From Fonsecaea monophora (lineage: Eukaryota; Ascomycota; Eurotiomycetes; Chaetothyriales; Herpotrichiellaceae), in contig NW_019173950.1 of assembly GCF_001642475.1 (NCBI RefSeq), positions 310,001-374,000 on the forward strand: a DNA stretch of 64,000 bases. The letters run 5' to 3'. Below, in pieces: positions 44,827 through 55,367 of the stretch (positions are counted from its first letter, which is position 1; each line of letters opens with the position of its first letter). The translations under genes and the position numbers were made by a program. The notes under the pieces are model-generated. The model was not told the DNA's origin. It was given only the letters and a program-made list of their open reading frames with translations, and did no database searches.

Positions 44827-45666
44827 TCAGCATGATGAAGCGGGAACGCAATAGACGTCGCCGTTCTCTGTCACATCGACAACAGCCTTGGCAGTCTTGA
44901 TATCAGCTCCATCCACCTCTTCAACCAAAACACATTGGTCGTCATCTTTCTCGCCTCCAACGGCCATAAAGGCGCCTTTATTGTACTCTTCAAGCTTCAG
45001 TCGCCGCCCAAACTTGAGCCTCTTCACGCGGAATGCAAACACAAATTCCGACTCACGATTAGACTCGGTCGCATCATCATTCGTCCTCGTCCAATGGCCT
45101 TTGGGGCCAAAGGTCGTCCCTAAGGCAGTCACATCGACGCCGAAATTCCCTTTGACTGTTGTGCTCTGTGAAGTGGAGTATTTGATCTTGGCGCCCTTGA
45201 CCAGCTTCATGCCCGTGACAATGAAGAGCTCGCTGACGAGAGCAAACCTCTGCCTGGGTTCTCTTAGCCATGTCTGCACGGCCGGTGCCTTGACGGCCTC
45301 TTCCACGTATTCCTGGGTCGGCTCGAACGCCAGGGTTGTCAACGTGTCGAACGCAAACGTATTTGCCGTCTTGTTCGAATGCTCCACATCCAGCTCGGGA
45401 CCAAGGGGCAGTCCGCCGGTAGCGAGCTGCAGAAACTGTGCATAGACACCCAAACCAAGCCCCTTTTCTGTTGAAAATGTCTTCTTCCAGTCGGTCTCCA
45501 CGACAGGTGGGAAGGCATTAGCCACGGCAACCACGCTCGCTCTGTTCAGAGGGTATTGCGGTGCAGATGTGGAGCGGATAATAGACCCAAGACATAGCGG
45601 GCCCGTTGGTGGTGGATGTATGAATTCGGACGTCGGACACAGAAAATATGTCTTGGTAAAGGACAT
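44827..45666 (-). CDS. Gasdermin-like (HET-Q1-type) candidate
   Basis: A predicted 279-residue single-exon protein without signal peptide. Its strand pattern resembles gasdermin pore-forming domains: a hydrophobic strand RFALVSELFIVTGMKLV followed by an alternating strand (AKIKYSTSQSTTVKGNFGV), then a polar loop and a strand-like EFVFAFRVKRLKF near residue 215-227. About 55 residues remain after it, acidic at first (GEKDDDQ), which could be the short inhibitory C-terminus found in fungal gasdermins. Fungal gasdermins are activated by proteolytic removal of that tail, and Podospora HET-Q1 has nearly the same length and a linked subtilisin partner. Here the convergent neighbour is a subtilisin. 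I infer the family from pattern, length and context. No search was run. It could instead be another fungal beta-rich family of unknown function. Confidence 0.6.
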   Translation of the reverse strand: MSFTKTYFLCPTSEFIHPPPTGPLCLGSIIRSTSAPQYPLNRASVVAVANAFPPVVETDWKKTFSTEKGLGLGVYAQFLQLATGGLPLGPELDVEHSNKTANTFAFDTLTTLAFEPTQEYVEEAVKAPAVQTWLREPRQRFALVSELFIVTGMKLVKGAKIKYSTSQSTTVKGNFGVDVTALGTTFGPKGHWTRTNDDATESNRESEFVFAFRVKRLKFGRRLKLEEYNKGAFMAVGGEKDDDQCVLVEEVDGADIKTAKAVVDVTENGDVYCVPASSC

Positions 45667-46472
45667 GGCCTCAGGATTCAGGCTCAGATGTCTGATATGT
45701 GCAGTAAGGGGCGTGTTGGACAGGAAGTGTAATGAATATCCGTGTCTGACGGCGGAATAGGTAATAGGGGTGTGGGTTGTGACTGCCGTGGCCTAACGGC
45801 GCAATGATCCAAGGCGGAGCAGAAGAAAGACTTTTGACTTTAACCTTATGATATTAACCTTTGACTTTGCCCCGTCGGGCTGTGGGACTTTTGTCAATTG
45901 GCACATGGTCATTACAGTATCGGCCGCAGGAATAGGCGCTGGCCGGGGCTTCGGGGGTGTACCTCGTACTCGCTACGGAGTATAAGTAAACACATTACTC
46001 AGGGGCCGCCCCTGGGTCGAAATCACGCACAGGCGCTTTCTCATTTTGTTTGTCGCACTTTGTCACACCGGCCCAGCTCGCCAGCCAATCAAGTCGAGCA
46101 TGTTGATCTAGTACCCAGGCACCCTAGCCAGGTACACCGGCCGAGCCGCTGGTTGTGAGCGCGAGTAGCGGGCGCGTCAGCCGGTTGTGTACTTGTGCCT
46201 CATGTAATTAATTACTCGGCACCACTACTTATAATATCTGTAACTCACGGTGAGAAAGGCTGAGGCGGGGCATGAACCCGTAACTCGGCAGCACCCATGA
46301 CATATGCTGTCTTCTGACACTTTGGGCTCATGCGACAATGTCATAGCCTCAGTCGCGATTTGCCCACCCACAACCTTTGCAACGTCCTTTCGATGCAGAG
46401 ACCGGATTCGGCTTCCTACATCTCTATCGCACTCAGACGGACTCGCGACTCCTGGTAGCGTGCCCTCTCACC
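45667..46472. promoter_or_regulatory. Divergent promoter region, gasdermin-like / C2H2-ankyrin
   Basis: About 800 bases between head-to-head genes. It must include both promoters. A TACGGAGTATAAG word lies at about 45974. The stretch around 46265 (GGGGCATGAACCCG) resembles a tRNA T-arm, but no complete tRNA is present. No gene is seen. Confidence 0.45.
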
Positions 46473-49400
46473 ATGGGAAGTCTCGAGCGCGCGGGAGACG
46501 AGTACATTGAAGATGTCTTCCTCCAGGATGCTCTCAACCCGACCATCGCAGAGCATGCGACCCAATGCCATTCTCTTTTCCACAGGTGCATGGTTATGCC
46601 GGACATCGTGCCAGACCCCACGATTATGGACGATCAGCTTGCACGCTTTTCTCTGTGGGCATCAAACATGGATGTTTATGGGCCACCCAACGTCTCGCTG
46701 GACTACAGGCTCCGATTCAGTCCCGTAGCCGTAGATATCATACACCAGCTCCTAGATGTTATTTGCGACACCTTGCTGTCTTGTGAGTACTGTTCATACC
46801 ACATCCGGATGCATTAAAGAACAAAACTGACGGGAGTCTCGACAACAGTGAAGCCAATCGACGAGCGACCACCACAAACTTCGAGCAGAAAGAGACAACG
46901 CATGTCAGGATATGGCAATTCGGGACTCATGACGAGAGCCGACGAAGACGCGAGCGATTCTGAGAGCGATGTCGATCCAGTAGAAGAAAATATCTTAAAG
47001 ATTACCGAGACAATCGGCGGAACTATGACGCGGCTCTTTCGTCTCTCCAACGCCGTTCGAAAGTCTGCCAAAGCCAACCGGGCCCGCAAGATCGAGAGGT
47101 ACAAAGACGATGAAGAGGCAAACAAGGCCATAGACGAGTTACGTCTCTATACAAAATGCTATATTGAGTTTCGGTACCCCGAGGCGCCGGAGGCACTCCG
47201 CTCGGCATTGGTTGAAGCCAATGCACTGCGCCTCCGAAGGCTGTATTATCAGCGCTCTCATCGAAGGCGCCTTGAGCTGAGTATTCAGCGCCCGGACACG
47301 AGTTCGGTTGTTGTTCAACTCCCGAAAATGACAGCGAGTGCGCCGGCTGTAAGATTTGCGTCGAGTGCCCTGCCAAAGCCCGCGGCCACAAATGAAATGC
47401 GGGCCCCTTCACCTGTGCCAGCAACGAATGCAACTACTGCTCGACAGACTGCCGTTGCGGCCTTCTACGCCAAATCCACAACTGAGGTCCCGCGGGCCAA
47501 GTCTGCTCTCGTGAACAACAAGTTGTCGTTCCCTGCCATACCGCCGACGCACCAGTGTCCATACTGTGGTGTCATTGTTGAGTTCAAGAACACTGCAAGG
47601 TCATTGTTGTGGCAGTGAGCAGTCCATTCCGGTCGTTTGATGGGAACATGTGGCTAATATGCACCAGAAATCATGTCGTGGGAGACCTGGAGCCTTTTAT
47701 TTGTGTCTTTCCACACTGCCTGCAAGGAGGTCACCACGAGCACGGGACCGGCCCGCTCACATTCGAAACGACGAAAGCCTGGTCCAGCCACATGCAGAAT
47801 GCTCATGGCCATACATGGGAGTGCAGGGCTCCTTCTCACGATCCGATCGTCTTTGACCAAGAGACCCAGTACCAGGAGCACTCCATCAGGGAGCACGGCG
47901 TGCCTGAAGCGCACGCCGGGACCCTCAGCAACGCCGCACGGAGGCCAATTGCCGATAAGGTGCTGGAATGTCCATTTGGCGACGATTTTCAGCCCTCGGG
48001 AAAGGCTGAGTCAAACGCTGTCTTCTCGAGTGAAGCTCTCCAGTCACACGTCGCCGGTCATATGAAGGAAATTGCTCTGCTTACACTGCAAAAACTTCCC
48101 AGCGATGATGTCGAGAACGTGGAGAACGTCGACAGCGACCAACCGTTAGAAGATGATGGGCCAGCCGGCGCTTTTCGTGGTTCCATGTACAGCGTACTTG
48201 ATGATGAGGACCTGGATTTTCAAGATGATGACCTTGAGGCTGCAGATGGCAATGAGGGACACCGCGGAGAGGACATCACTGCACAGGTGACAGTGCTCGA
48301 CCTAGAGGACAAAGACGACTTAGGGATGACGAAGCTTCACCACGCAGTGCAGGCCGGCGATCTGAGCCTGATTGAGTCCCTGATCCAGAGGGGCGCAAGT
48401 ATGAATGTGAGGGACGAAAATGGCCAGACGCCCCTGCATTACGCTGCGGAGAGGGGCTTCATCGAGTGCATGGAAATCTTGATGATGCGCGGTGCGGACA
48501 TACACATCGTTGACAAGTTTGGATTTTCTCCATTCCTCTTGGCTGTCGTTGCCGGGCAAGAAGGCGCCGTTACGAGACTGTTGGCTGATACCAATCCATT
48601 CAGCGCGGACGGAAAGTCAGCGCTCGCTTGGGCAGCCGGTCTGGGATGGTATTCGGTGGCTAAAATGCTTCTTGAACACGGTGTCAGCACATCTCTTGAC
48701 CGATCTCTTGCCCGAGATGCGCAACAGACTCTGCCTTTGGAAGAAGCGGCAGCTTCTGGCAATATGTCCGTTGTTCAATTGCTCCTCGCTTATGGTGTAG
48801 ATCTGAACCATCGTAATCGCGATGGTTGGTCCGCCATACATTGGGCAGCGGAGGAGGGCCATCTGGAGATTGTACGTATGTTGCTGGACCATGGGGCCAA
48901 CCTCAATGCGGTGAGCTCTTACGGTACATCGCCATTGCACTGCGCCGCAAATGGAGGGCATGTTTCCATTGTGAACTTGCTCCTCCTACAGGGGGCCGAC
49001 CGCCACAAGACAACATGCCACGGCTGGACTGCACTACACCATGCCGCCTTCATGGGTCACTCGCATGTCGTCCAGCGCCTCTTAGAAGACGGCAGCATAC
49101 GATCCACCGCCTCCCAGCAGGACAATCACGGCTGGTCTGTTCTTCATTTAGCCGTCCACAGCCGAGATCTAGCCACCGTCCGGGTCCTGCTCGATGAATC
49201 TGTCATTGCAGAGCCTCAGACCCTGTGGGACGAAAGCGGCCTCACCGCAGAAGAATGGCTAGATCGCGGGCAGGCTAGCCATTCGCAGAGAGCCACAAGC
49301 AACTTGGCGTTCAGTAAGTCGCGCTGTTGTCGGGCCGTCACAGGCATTCGCCAAGCTGTTACTCTGGACAACGTCCCCATGATCAAACTTCTTCTCAGAT

Positions 49401-49918
49401 TGGGTCACGACATCAATGGCATGAACTCTGGAAGGAGGACTGCGCTCTACTACGCCTCGAAGAAGGGAATGCTTTCGATCGTGGATCTACTTCTTGACCT
49501 GGGTGCGGATCCCAACATCCTCCCTAACGGGCGGAAGAACTGGGAAGAATTCATTCCACCCGGTGACGTTTTACAGCGCCTCTACCGAGCCGGATACAAG
49601 AAACGAGATGCCGACCACGAGTTGGAGCGCCAGATTCGGCATGCACTCAGAGTGCAGAGCCAGTCGTCTGTGCCGGATCCACCAGCCTGGTTCGTATCAG
49701 GCGAGTCGAATTCATCCATGCCGGATCGATCTGTCTCCCATGACATGGACCGGCCTTCCTCCCCTGTTCCAGCTTTGTCAACGTCACCTTCTCTAGACCA
49801 TGCAGCCTCAAGTAGACTTACAAGCTCGCCGGCGCCTACCCACCAAACAAATGACAGGAAGCGCAAGGCAAAGTCAAGCCGGACGGGCTGGTGGAAACGG
49901 CTCATAGGTGCAATATAG
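46473..49918 (+). CDS. C2H2 (AcuF-type) zinc-finger and ankyrin-repeat protein
   Basis: A predicted 1108-residue protein in three exons (46473-46782, 46849-47614, 47668-49918). The 53-bp second intron restores the zinc-finger core between LLWQ and NHVVGDLEPFICVF. The N-terminus (about 1-300) is the fungal region that usually precedes this finger type, with LFRLSNAVRKSAKANRARKIERY and YYQRSHRRR. The finger cluster (about 337-480) has CPYC, CVFPHC, SHMQNAHGHTWEC, and SHVAGHMKEIALLTLQKLP at its end. An acidic linker follows, and from about 576 to 976 there are roughly ten ankyrin repeats (for example DGWSAIHWAAEEGHLEIVRMLLDHGANLN). No NACHT domain is present. The family sits beside NLR-type genes and has been viewed as sensor or adaptor-like, but its activity is unknown. 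The tail is basic (RKRKAKSSRTGWWKR). Confidence 0.85.
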
Positions 49919-50260
49919 CGACCCTCGGTTCCTAACGGCGTGAGTGAGGAGCGACACAACCGTTGTGGGTAGTAGTGCCGGGCATTGAGAGCTTTGACAA
50001 CAAAGGTTGTTGCGAGTGGCCTCTTTTACATGAACTGTGTCAAACTATAGTAGCGATTATGATGCAGTAGATTCGAAATTGGCCGGTTCTGAGACAGAAC
50101 TCTGAGCAAGGGTCAAGAACAAACAAAACGACGAAACCGCATTCTGCCGCTCATGTCTGTAAACGAAGGAGTCAAAGGTTACACCAAGACCTGAACTCAA
50201 CGCTTCCCTATAAAGGGACGTTCCTCGATGAGAACCCAAATTATTTTATTACTTCCCCCC

Positions 50261-50315
50261 TCCTTTTTCTCTTTTTTTTTTTTTAATTTTTATTCTTATT
50301 TTTTTTGTTTTTTAA
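50261..50315. repeat. T-rich tract of about 55 bases
   Basis: Almost pure T on the plus strand, interrupted by a few A, C and G. On the minus strand it is an A-rich tract downstream of the NLR stop codon. Confidence 0.85.
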
Positions 50316-50430
50316 GAATCAATTCCAAAAAGCGTGTAAAAAGCACCAGTTATGATTATGCACAGGTTCAAAATCTCCTTTGCGACTTTTGCTCTGCTGT
50401 CCCCTGCCTGGATACAGACAGGAGTCCAGG

Positions 50431-50467
50431 AAGGAAGGAGGAGGAGGAGGAGGAGGAAGGGGAGGAG
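50431..50467. repeat. (GGA)n microsatellite
   Basis: About eight GGA units with GGAA interruptions, ending about 23 bases outside the stop codon of the NLR gene, within its 3' UTR. Confidence 0.85.
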
Positions 50468-50490
50468 TATGCGCGATTGAATTCCCTTAT

Positions 50491-53400
50491 CTACAGACCA
50501 AGGATGCGATTCATCATATCCCCGACTCCCGGCAGGGACCGTAGATGCTGTTCCACTCTCTGTCTGGATGCACCGCCTCTGGGTAATGTCAAACCATGGC
50601 GCTTGCCAACGATCAAGCACTCGACCAAAGTCTTGCAAGCCCGCTTCTGCAACGATCCAGGAGGCTCCTTTGCTATCAATGCCGCTATTTCCTCCGGGAT
50701 GGCCTCGCCAATCAGCCACCGGTGAGGGTTGGCATTCTCCTGGCAGAGTATCAGGCATGCTGCCGAGGGCACGTTGAGAAAGCGGTCCTGTCCCTTCTCA
50801 TGGGCCTGTCGGGCGAACTGAAAAATGGTGGTCAGAAAGAGGCGCAGTCTAGCAGAATCGCGGCTTTCGCTGATGACGGATAGCTCATTGGCGCACGCCT
50901 GGTTCGCGCCGGTGAACAATTCGACTTCATAACTGCTGCCGATGTATCCTTGGAAAAACTCGGCAACGACCCGGGAGAAATACTCAATCGGCCCCGTTTC
51001 CTGTTTGTCGATCATGGCGAAGTGGCCCGTCATGAGTAGGGCCGTCCGAAGTACGATCTCTTCCCGATTCTCATTGCGGACACACCCATCGAAGTCACTC
51101 AAAAACTCGCGAATGCCAAAGTGGAAGAACTCCAACGCGTCCCTTTCGCAGGCAATGGCGGCCCAGTCTGAAATTGCCGCGGCTGTGACGGCATCCCCTT
51201 CTCTCCATCCGTGTCGGACAGCCGTGAGTTTCGTATCCATGCCGGTAAAGACGGTGATGGCCAGCAGTGCCTGAAGATCTCTGGGCGCCACCTTCTGCAA
51301 GATGTGCGTCGACAGGTCGCCCATGGCTTTCAGCCTCTTCGGATTTCTGGCGACGACCAACCCCAAGAAAAAGACATGGTACAGTTTCGCCCATTCTCGC
51401 AGTTCGTCCTTTTTGTTCTCCTGGACGAGCTCCTGCAGTACAGCCAGGCTGTCCCAGCGGTTCAACGCCACAAACTTGAGATAAAGGGACATCAATTCGA
51501 GGACGAGGGGAAAGCGGAGGGAGAGGCCAAGCCCTTTCATGACCAGGTCGACAAATCGCGACGAACGCTTGAAGCGTGCGAGGAAGACCTGCTCCTGAAG
51601 CCCGAGCAGCTCTTTCACCCGCTCGTCCACCGGTTCCGTAGGTCCCTTCAGGGAAGCTACTCCCAGAAGAGCTGGCAGTCTGTCCACGCGCGCTCCATGC
51701 TCAATTAACTCCTGTGTCATTTCTCTCGAATTCGCCAGAATGGCTCTCACCAATGGCGTGTCCGTATCGCCATGTTCCCCCTTGGCCTCAAGACGGGCGC
51801 CGTGTGCGAGCAGTAAAGACACGACGTCCTTGTGTTGTCCAGTGACCGCAATATGGAGTGCCGTCAACATGCTTCGATCTTTGAAATTGACACGCGCACC
51901 ATGGTCAAGCAGCAGCTCCACCACTTCTCGGTGACCTTGGTTGACAGCCCAGGACAACGGCGTTCGGCCATAGTTGTCCTTTCGCGAAATGAAACGGGGA
52001 TGCTTCCTGATCAACAACTTGGCCCAGGGTACATTGCCAAAGTATGCTGCGAGATGCAAGAGCGTGAAGGAGGGCGGGCTTCCGCCGTTCTTTTCCTGCT
52101 CCCAGTAGACTTTCCACCATTCTTCCCGGATCGGGGAGTCAATCTGGAAGAATGGACGTGAGAACTCGGACGGTCCATCGATCACATGGATGGCGTGGTG
52201 AAAGTGCACCGGCCAGTATTGGCTAGCATAAGATAAGAAGGGATCGTGGCCAGATTTTTCGTGAATTCTTCCAGCATTTCCGTATCCCCTCTCGACATGT
52301 GCTAAACAGGTCTGCATGAGACTCCTGTGGGTCTCCTGGCTCATATGGAACATGTTGATCCCTTTGATATTGATTTGATCGCTCTGAAAGAACTCTTTCG
52401 CTGATTCGTGGACCAGGTTGACGACATCTCCTTCAACCTTCACGAGCAATCCGGCGAGCCTGAGCCGATTCTTGGTCACTTGCGTCGCTGTAAGAGTACC
52501 AGCAGACCTGATACCTGCAGCCACAGTCAATTCCTCCAGTGTGAGAGGCCGGGCAGCAAGAACGACCCATTGAAGAACGGGGACCAACGCTTCCTTGTCA
52601 CCGATCTGCTGAAGAAGCCGCTGATAAATCCCACCCAGGCCTTTTGGGACATGGCGGAGAACTTCATCGATTTTGCTCCAACTCCTGCCCTGGAGCTCAT
52701 TGGAAACGAACCCAACCCACAGAAAGGTCCCATCAGCGCCAGCCAGCAAGGTCTGCTGAACCTGCGCCACCATCTCTTCGGACAAATTTTGCTCGGCTGC
52801 CAGTTCGGCAACTTTAGAGACGATGTATCTCTCGACATCATGCGAAATTTCCGTGTCGGAGTCGTCCAACTGGATCTGCGGATATTGGCCCAGTTTGCTC
52901 TCCAAAATAGCCGGCTGAGGTCGGGAGAGGATAATGAGCTTCAATCGTGGCCTTAAATTCCCCCCAGACTTCGACAAGTAATTCGTAATGGCATCGAGAA
53001 GCTGCTTGAGTGACTCCCTTTCGCATTCATCCAAACCGTCCAGAACACAGACTACCTGGGAAGACGTGCTCTGCTGAAGCAGGGTCAGGAAAACCCTCCA
53101 CAGCGCGACAAAACTGGAAATTGTATATTTGGTTGTTTCCGTCCCATCGAAGGAAATCTTGATGTCTTTGGCCAGGCTAGGATCGAGGTCGATCCATTGA
53201 TGTAGGATGCCTCTCATGATGGTCAATGCGGTATTCCGATTCTTGTCGCGGTTACTGCAAAAGTAGTAGAGGAGAACATTGTCGGCCGCGTCAACCACTG
53301 GCTGAAGCACCTCGGTGAGATAAATCGCCAGCATGGTCTTACCTTTTCCGGGGCCGCCTGAGATCCAGAGGAGAGGGTGATCCACATCTTCCAGCCACCC

Positions 53401-54498
53401 TTGATAATGGGGATGCCGCACGAGCCATTCGCAGGTGCCGTCAACCCTGCGCCCCTTCAATGCAACAAGTGATTTCCGATCAACCTCGGGTCTCGTCAAG
53501 AGCAAAGCGTCAAGAACGGGCGCAGCATCGGCATACGAGCTCGTCGTCAGAGGTATCGTCTTGGACACCGAGGGTATGAAAGAGAGGACCTCTTTTGCAT
53601 ATGCTGCAGCAGCCGCTGCGGCGTAAGCGTGCCACATGTCGGACCTATGCGAATCTGCGTAGTCACAAATTCCTCGGACGACCAGGTCCTGTGTGGCGTC
53701 ACTCAGCCCGGCTGCCTCCCTCTCGAGACAGAGAATGCCATGCTTGTGCGCGAACTCGTCCCGGATCGCACCGTGGGGCGTCAAATTATGCCCGGAGGCA
53801 ATCAAGCCATAATGAATTATGGGGTTCTGTACCTCGCGAGGCTGCCGGGGTCGAATCCTCTCTGGATCGCAATGACTGCATCCGCTTTCTTCGGATTCGA
53901 TGGTGGCATGACCATAATTGGGCTCAAAGAGGACGTCTTGCTCTGGGCCAGGGTAGGAAAAGGTGACGGGGTCTGTCTGCACGATCTCGGAGATGTACAG
54001 TGGCATCTTACTTTCATCAAATATAGCGGCTGACTCGGCCTTACCCATAGCTGTGAGAAGCACGGGTGTTGGTTGATGTGACGGTTTGCTGGGAACACGT
54101 TGATTTTCTGTTCGCTTCCCGTTCATGTCGTACTGGACGACACCCGACCCGCCAGCTGTCGATTTGCCGACAACAACATCACCAAGACGAATATCCTCCT
54201 TCGTATCGGGCACTCCTCCCGCAATGCCAACCACAAGAGTGATTCGCACAGATGTGTAAGTTGCATGCAACTGAGTGGCCACGTCGGCCACCGACGTTTT
54301 ACCACACACTCTGACATTTGGATACGCCACGACGACGTTGTGGCCTTGAAGACTCCCTAGAATGTAGTTGTTGCTGTCGTCCGGGTTCCAATGCGGAGGT
54401 TGATTGTCATGGAGGCGATCAAGCGCTGCTTTGGCGGCAGCGACCTCTATAGGCAGTGCGCAAACCCACCCGACTGTGTAGTCGTCACAGGACGCCAT
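50491..54498 (-). CDS. NLR protein: PNP/UDP phosphorylase-NACHT-ankyrin, with C-terminal extension
   Basis: A predicted 1335-residue intracellular receptor-like STAND ATPase in one exon. Residues about 8-310 form a purine nucleoside phosphorylase-like effector domain (YTVGWVCALPIEVAAA, LVVGIAGGVP, RGICDYADSH), the N-terminal module of many fungal NLRs, in which relatives split nucleotides. Residues about 370-520 are NACHT, with Walker A GGPGKGKT (about 380) and Walker B CVLDGLDEC (about 482). About 810-945 hold four ankyrin repeats (for example NYGRTPLSWAVNQGHREVVELLLDHGA). The remaining 380 residues are not ankyrin-like, are helical and leucine-rich, and match no domain I know. The repeats are few and diverged, unlike the nearly identical repeats of fast-evolving allorecognition NLRs. 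The 3' end faces the ankyrin gene. Function in non-self sensing is inference. Confidence 0.9.
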   Translation of the reverse strand: MASCDDYTVGWVCALPIEVAAAKAALDRLHDNQPPHWNPDDSNNYILGSLQGHNVVVAYPNVRVCGKTSVADVATQLHATYTSVRITLVVGIAGGVPDTKEDIRLGDVVVGKSTAGGSGVVQYDMNGKRTENQRVPSKPSHQPTPVLLTAMGKAESAAIFDESKMPLYISEIVQTDPVTFSYPGPEQDVLFEPNYGHATIESEESGCSHCDPERIRPRQPREVQNPIIHYGLIASGHNLTPHGAIRDEFAHKHGILCLEREAAGLSDATQDLVVRGICDYADSHRSDMWHAYAAAAAAAYAKEVLSFIPSVSKTIPLTTSSYADAAPVLDALLLTRPEVDRKSLVALKGRRVDGTCEWLVRHPHYQGWLEDVDHPLLWISGGPGKGKTMLAIYLTEVLQPVVDAADNVLLYYFCSNRDKNRNTALTIMRGILHQWIDLDPSLAKDIKISFDGTETTKYTISSFVALWRVFLTLLQQSTSSQVVCVLDGLDECERESLKQLLDAITNYLSKSGGNLRPRLKLIILSRPQPAILESKLGQYPQIQLDDSDTEISHDVERYIVSKVAELAAEQNLSEEMVAQVQQTLLAGADGTFLWVGFVSNELQGRSWSKIDEVLRHVPKGLGGIYQRLLQQIGDKEALVPVLQWVVLAARPLTLEELTVAAGIRSAGTLTATQVTKNRLRLAGLLVKVEGDVVNLVHESAKEFFQSDQINIKGINMFHMSQETHRSLMQTCLAHVERGYGNAGRIHEKSGHDPFLSYASQYWPVHFHHAIHVIDGPSEFSRPFFQIDSPIREEWWKVYWEQEKNGGSPPSFTLLHLAAYFGNVPWAKLLIRKHPRFISRKDNYGRTPLSWAVNQGHREVVELLLDHGARVNFKDRSMLTALHIAVTGQHKDVVSLLLAHGARLEAKGEHGDTDTPLVRAILANSREMTQELIEHGARVDRLPALLGVASLKGPTEPVDERVKELLGLQEQVFLARFKRSSRFVDLVMKGLGLSLRFPLVLELMSLYLKFVALNRWDSLAVLQELVQENKKDELREWAKLYHVFFLGLVVARNPKRLKAMGDLSTHILQKVAPRDLQALLAITVFTGMDTKLTAVRHGWREGDAVTAAAISDWAAIACERDALEFFHFGIREFLSDFDGCVRNENREEIVLRTALLMTGHFAMIDKQETGPIEYFSRVVAEFFQGYIGSSYEVELFTGANQACANELSVISESRDSARLRLFLTTIFQFARQAHEKGQDRFLNVPSAACLILCQENANPHRWLIGEAIPEEIAALIAKEPPGSLQKRACKTLVECLIVGKRHGLTLPRGGASRQRVEQHLRSLPGVGDMMNRILGL

Positions 54499-55367
54499 CT
54501 CGGGCCCGTCTACAGATCAAGGAACGGGAGCCTCCAGGAGCGTCGGTGCCGGCACGGTGTGTTGAGTGTATCGAGCTGGACTGTTTGAGTAGTCTTGAGA
54601 GAAGGTCGACTTTCCCGAGCATTGCGGCCGTTGGTATGGGCGAGCAACGCAATCAATCAAACATGGGGTACCTCGTGCAGCAACGAACACGCGAGGGTTC
54701 TTCTTTAGCCACATCATGGGCGTGTCAGTAGACTTGCTATGGCCCACTCACACCTTGGTTCTCGAATTCCGGACTGCCCCTTGGGCTAGAAAGACAGACA
54801 GCCTGGAATACAGCCAATCAAAGTCTCAGCAATCCTGGTCTATACGAGACATAGCAAGCTGTTGAAGCAGGGCACCACACAAAAAAAAGTTGCTCGTGCT
54901 GATGTGGAAAGGGGCACTAGCACACGGACCGAGTATCCCCGTGGCAGTGCCCGATAGGATCCAATGTCGCAATGCCCCTGGACAGCCCCACTTTGGGTGC
55001 AATTGCACAATTTGACGCTGACCCTGCTGGCTCGAATAACCCGATGTGGTTGGTTGGGTACCCTGGTGGTTCTGGCACTCACAGGGCGAGCTGTTGGGGG
55101 CTGTTACAAAAGCTGCAGCTGCAGCAGCATCAGGGGCCATTTTGTCAGGGAAATTTAGCCGCTCACCACAAGTGACCCACTTGGGTGCCCACTGGTGGCG
55201 CGCCAAGGCTGGCGCTTAGCGAGGACAACTGGAGTGACTCCGTAGGTACAAAGGACAGCGGTGGAAGAAACAATGCAAAGACGGGGGCCTCTTTCTTCAT
55301 CTTGGACTTCGACTGACCCTCAACATCCAGCCTCCTCACATTACCTTGTCATCGGGCACGACAGCAA
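54499..55367. other. Intergenic, divergent promoters of NLR and PAQR genes
   Basis: About 870 bases between head-to-head genes. A CAGCTGCAGCAGC run near 55118 is the only local repeat seen. Overlapping short frames here are not supported. Confidence 0.45.

Larger units (their letters stand above)
49919..50490. other. Convergent intergenic region with T-rich and GGA tracts
   Basis: Two genes meet tail to tail here. Each needs a polyadenylation region in these 570 bases. The simple-sequence tracts are listed separately. No gene is seen. Confidence 0.5.

Noticed and set aside
46255..46305. T-arm-like CGGG-TTCATGC-CCCG on the minus strand
   Set aside because: No D-arm, anticodon arm or acceptor partner can be drawn around it.
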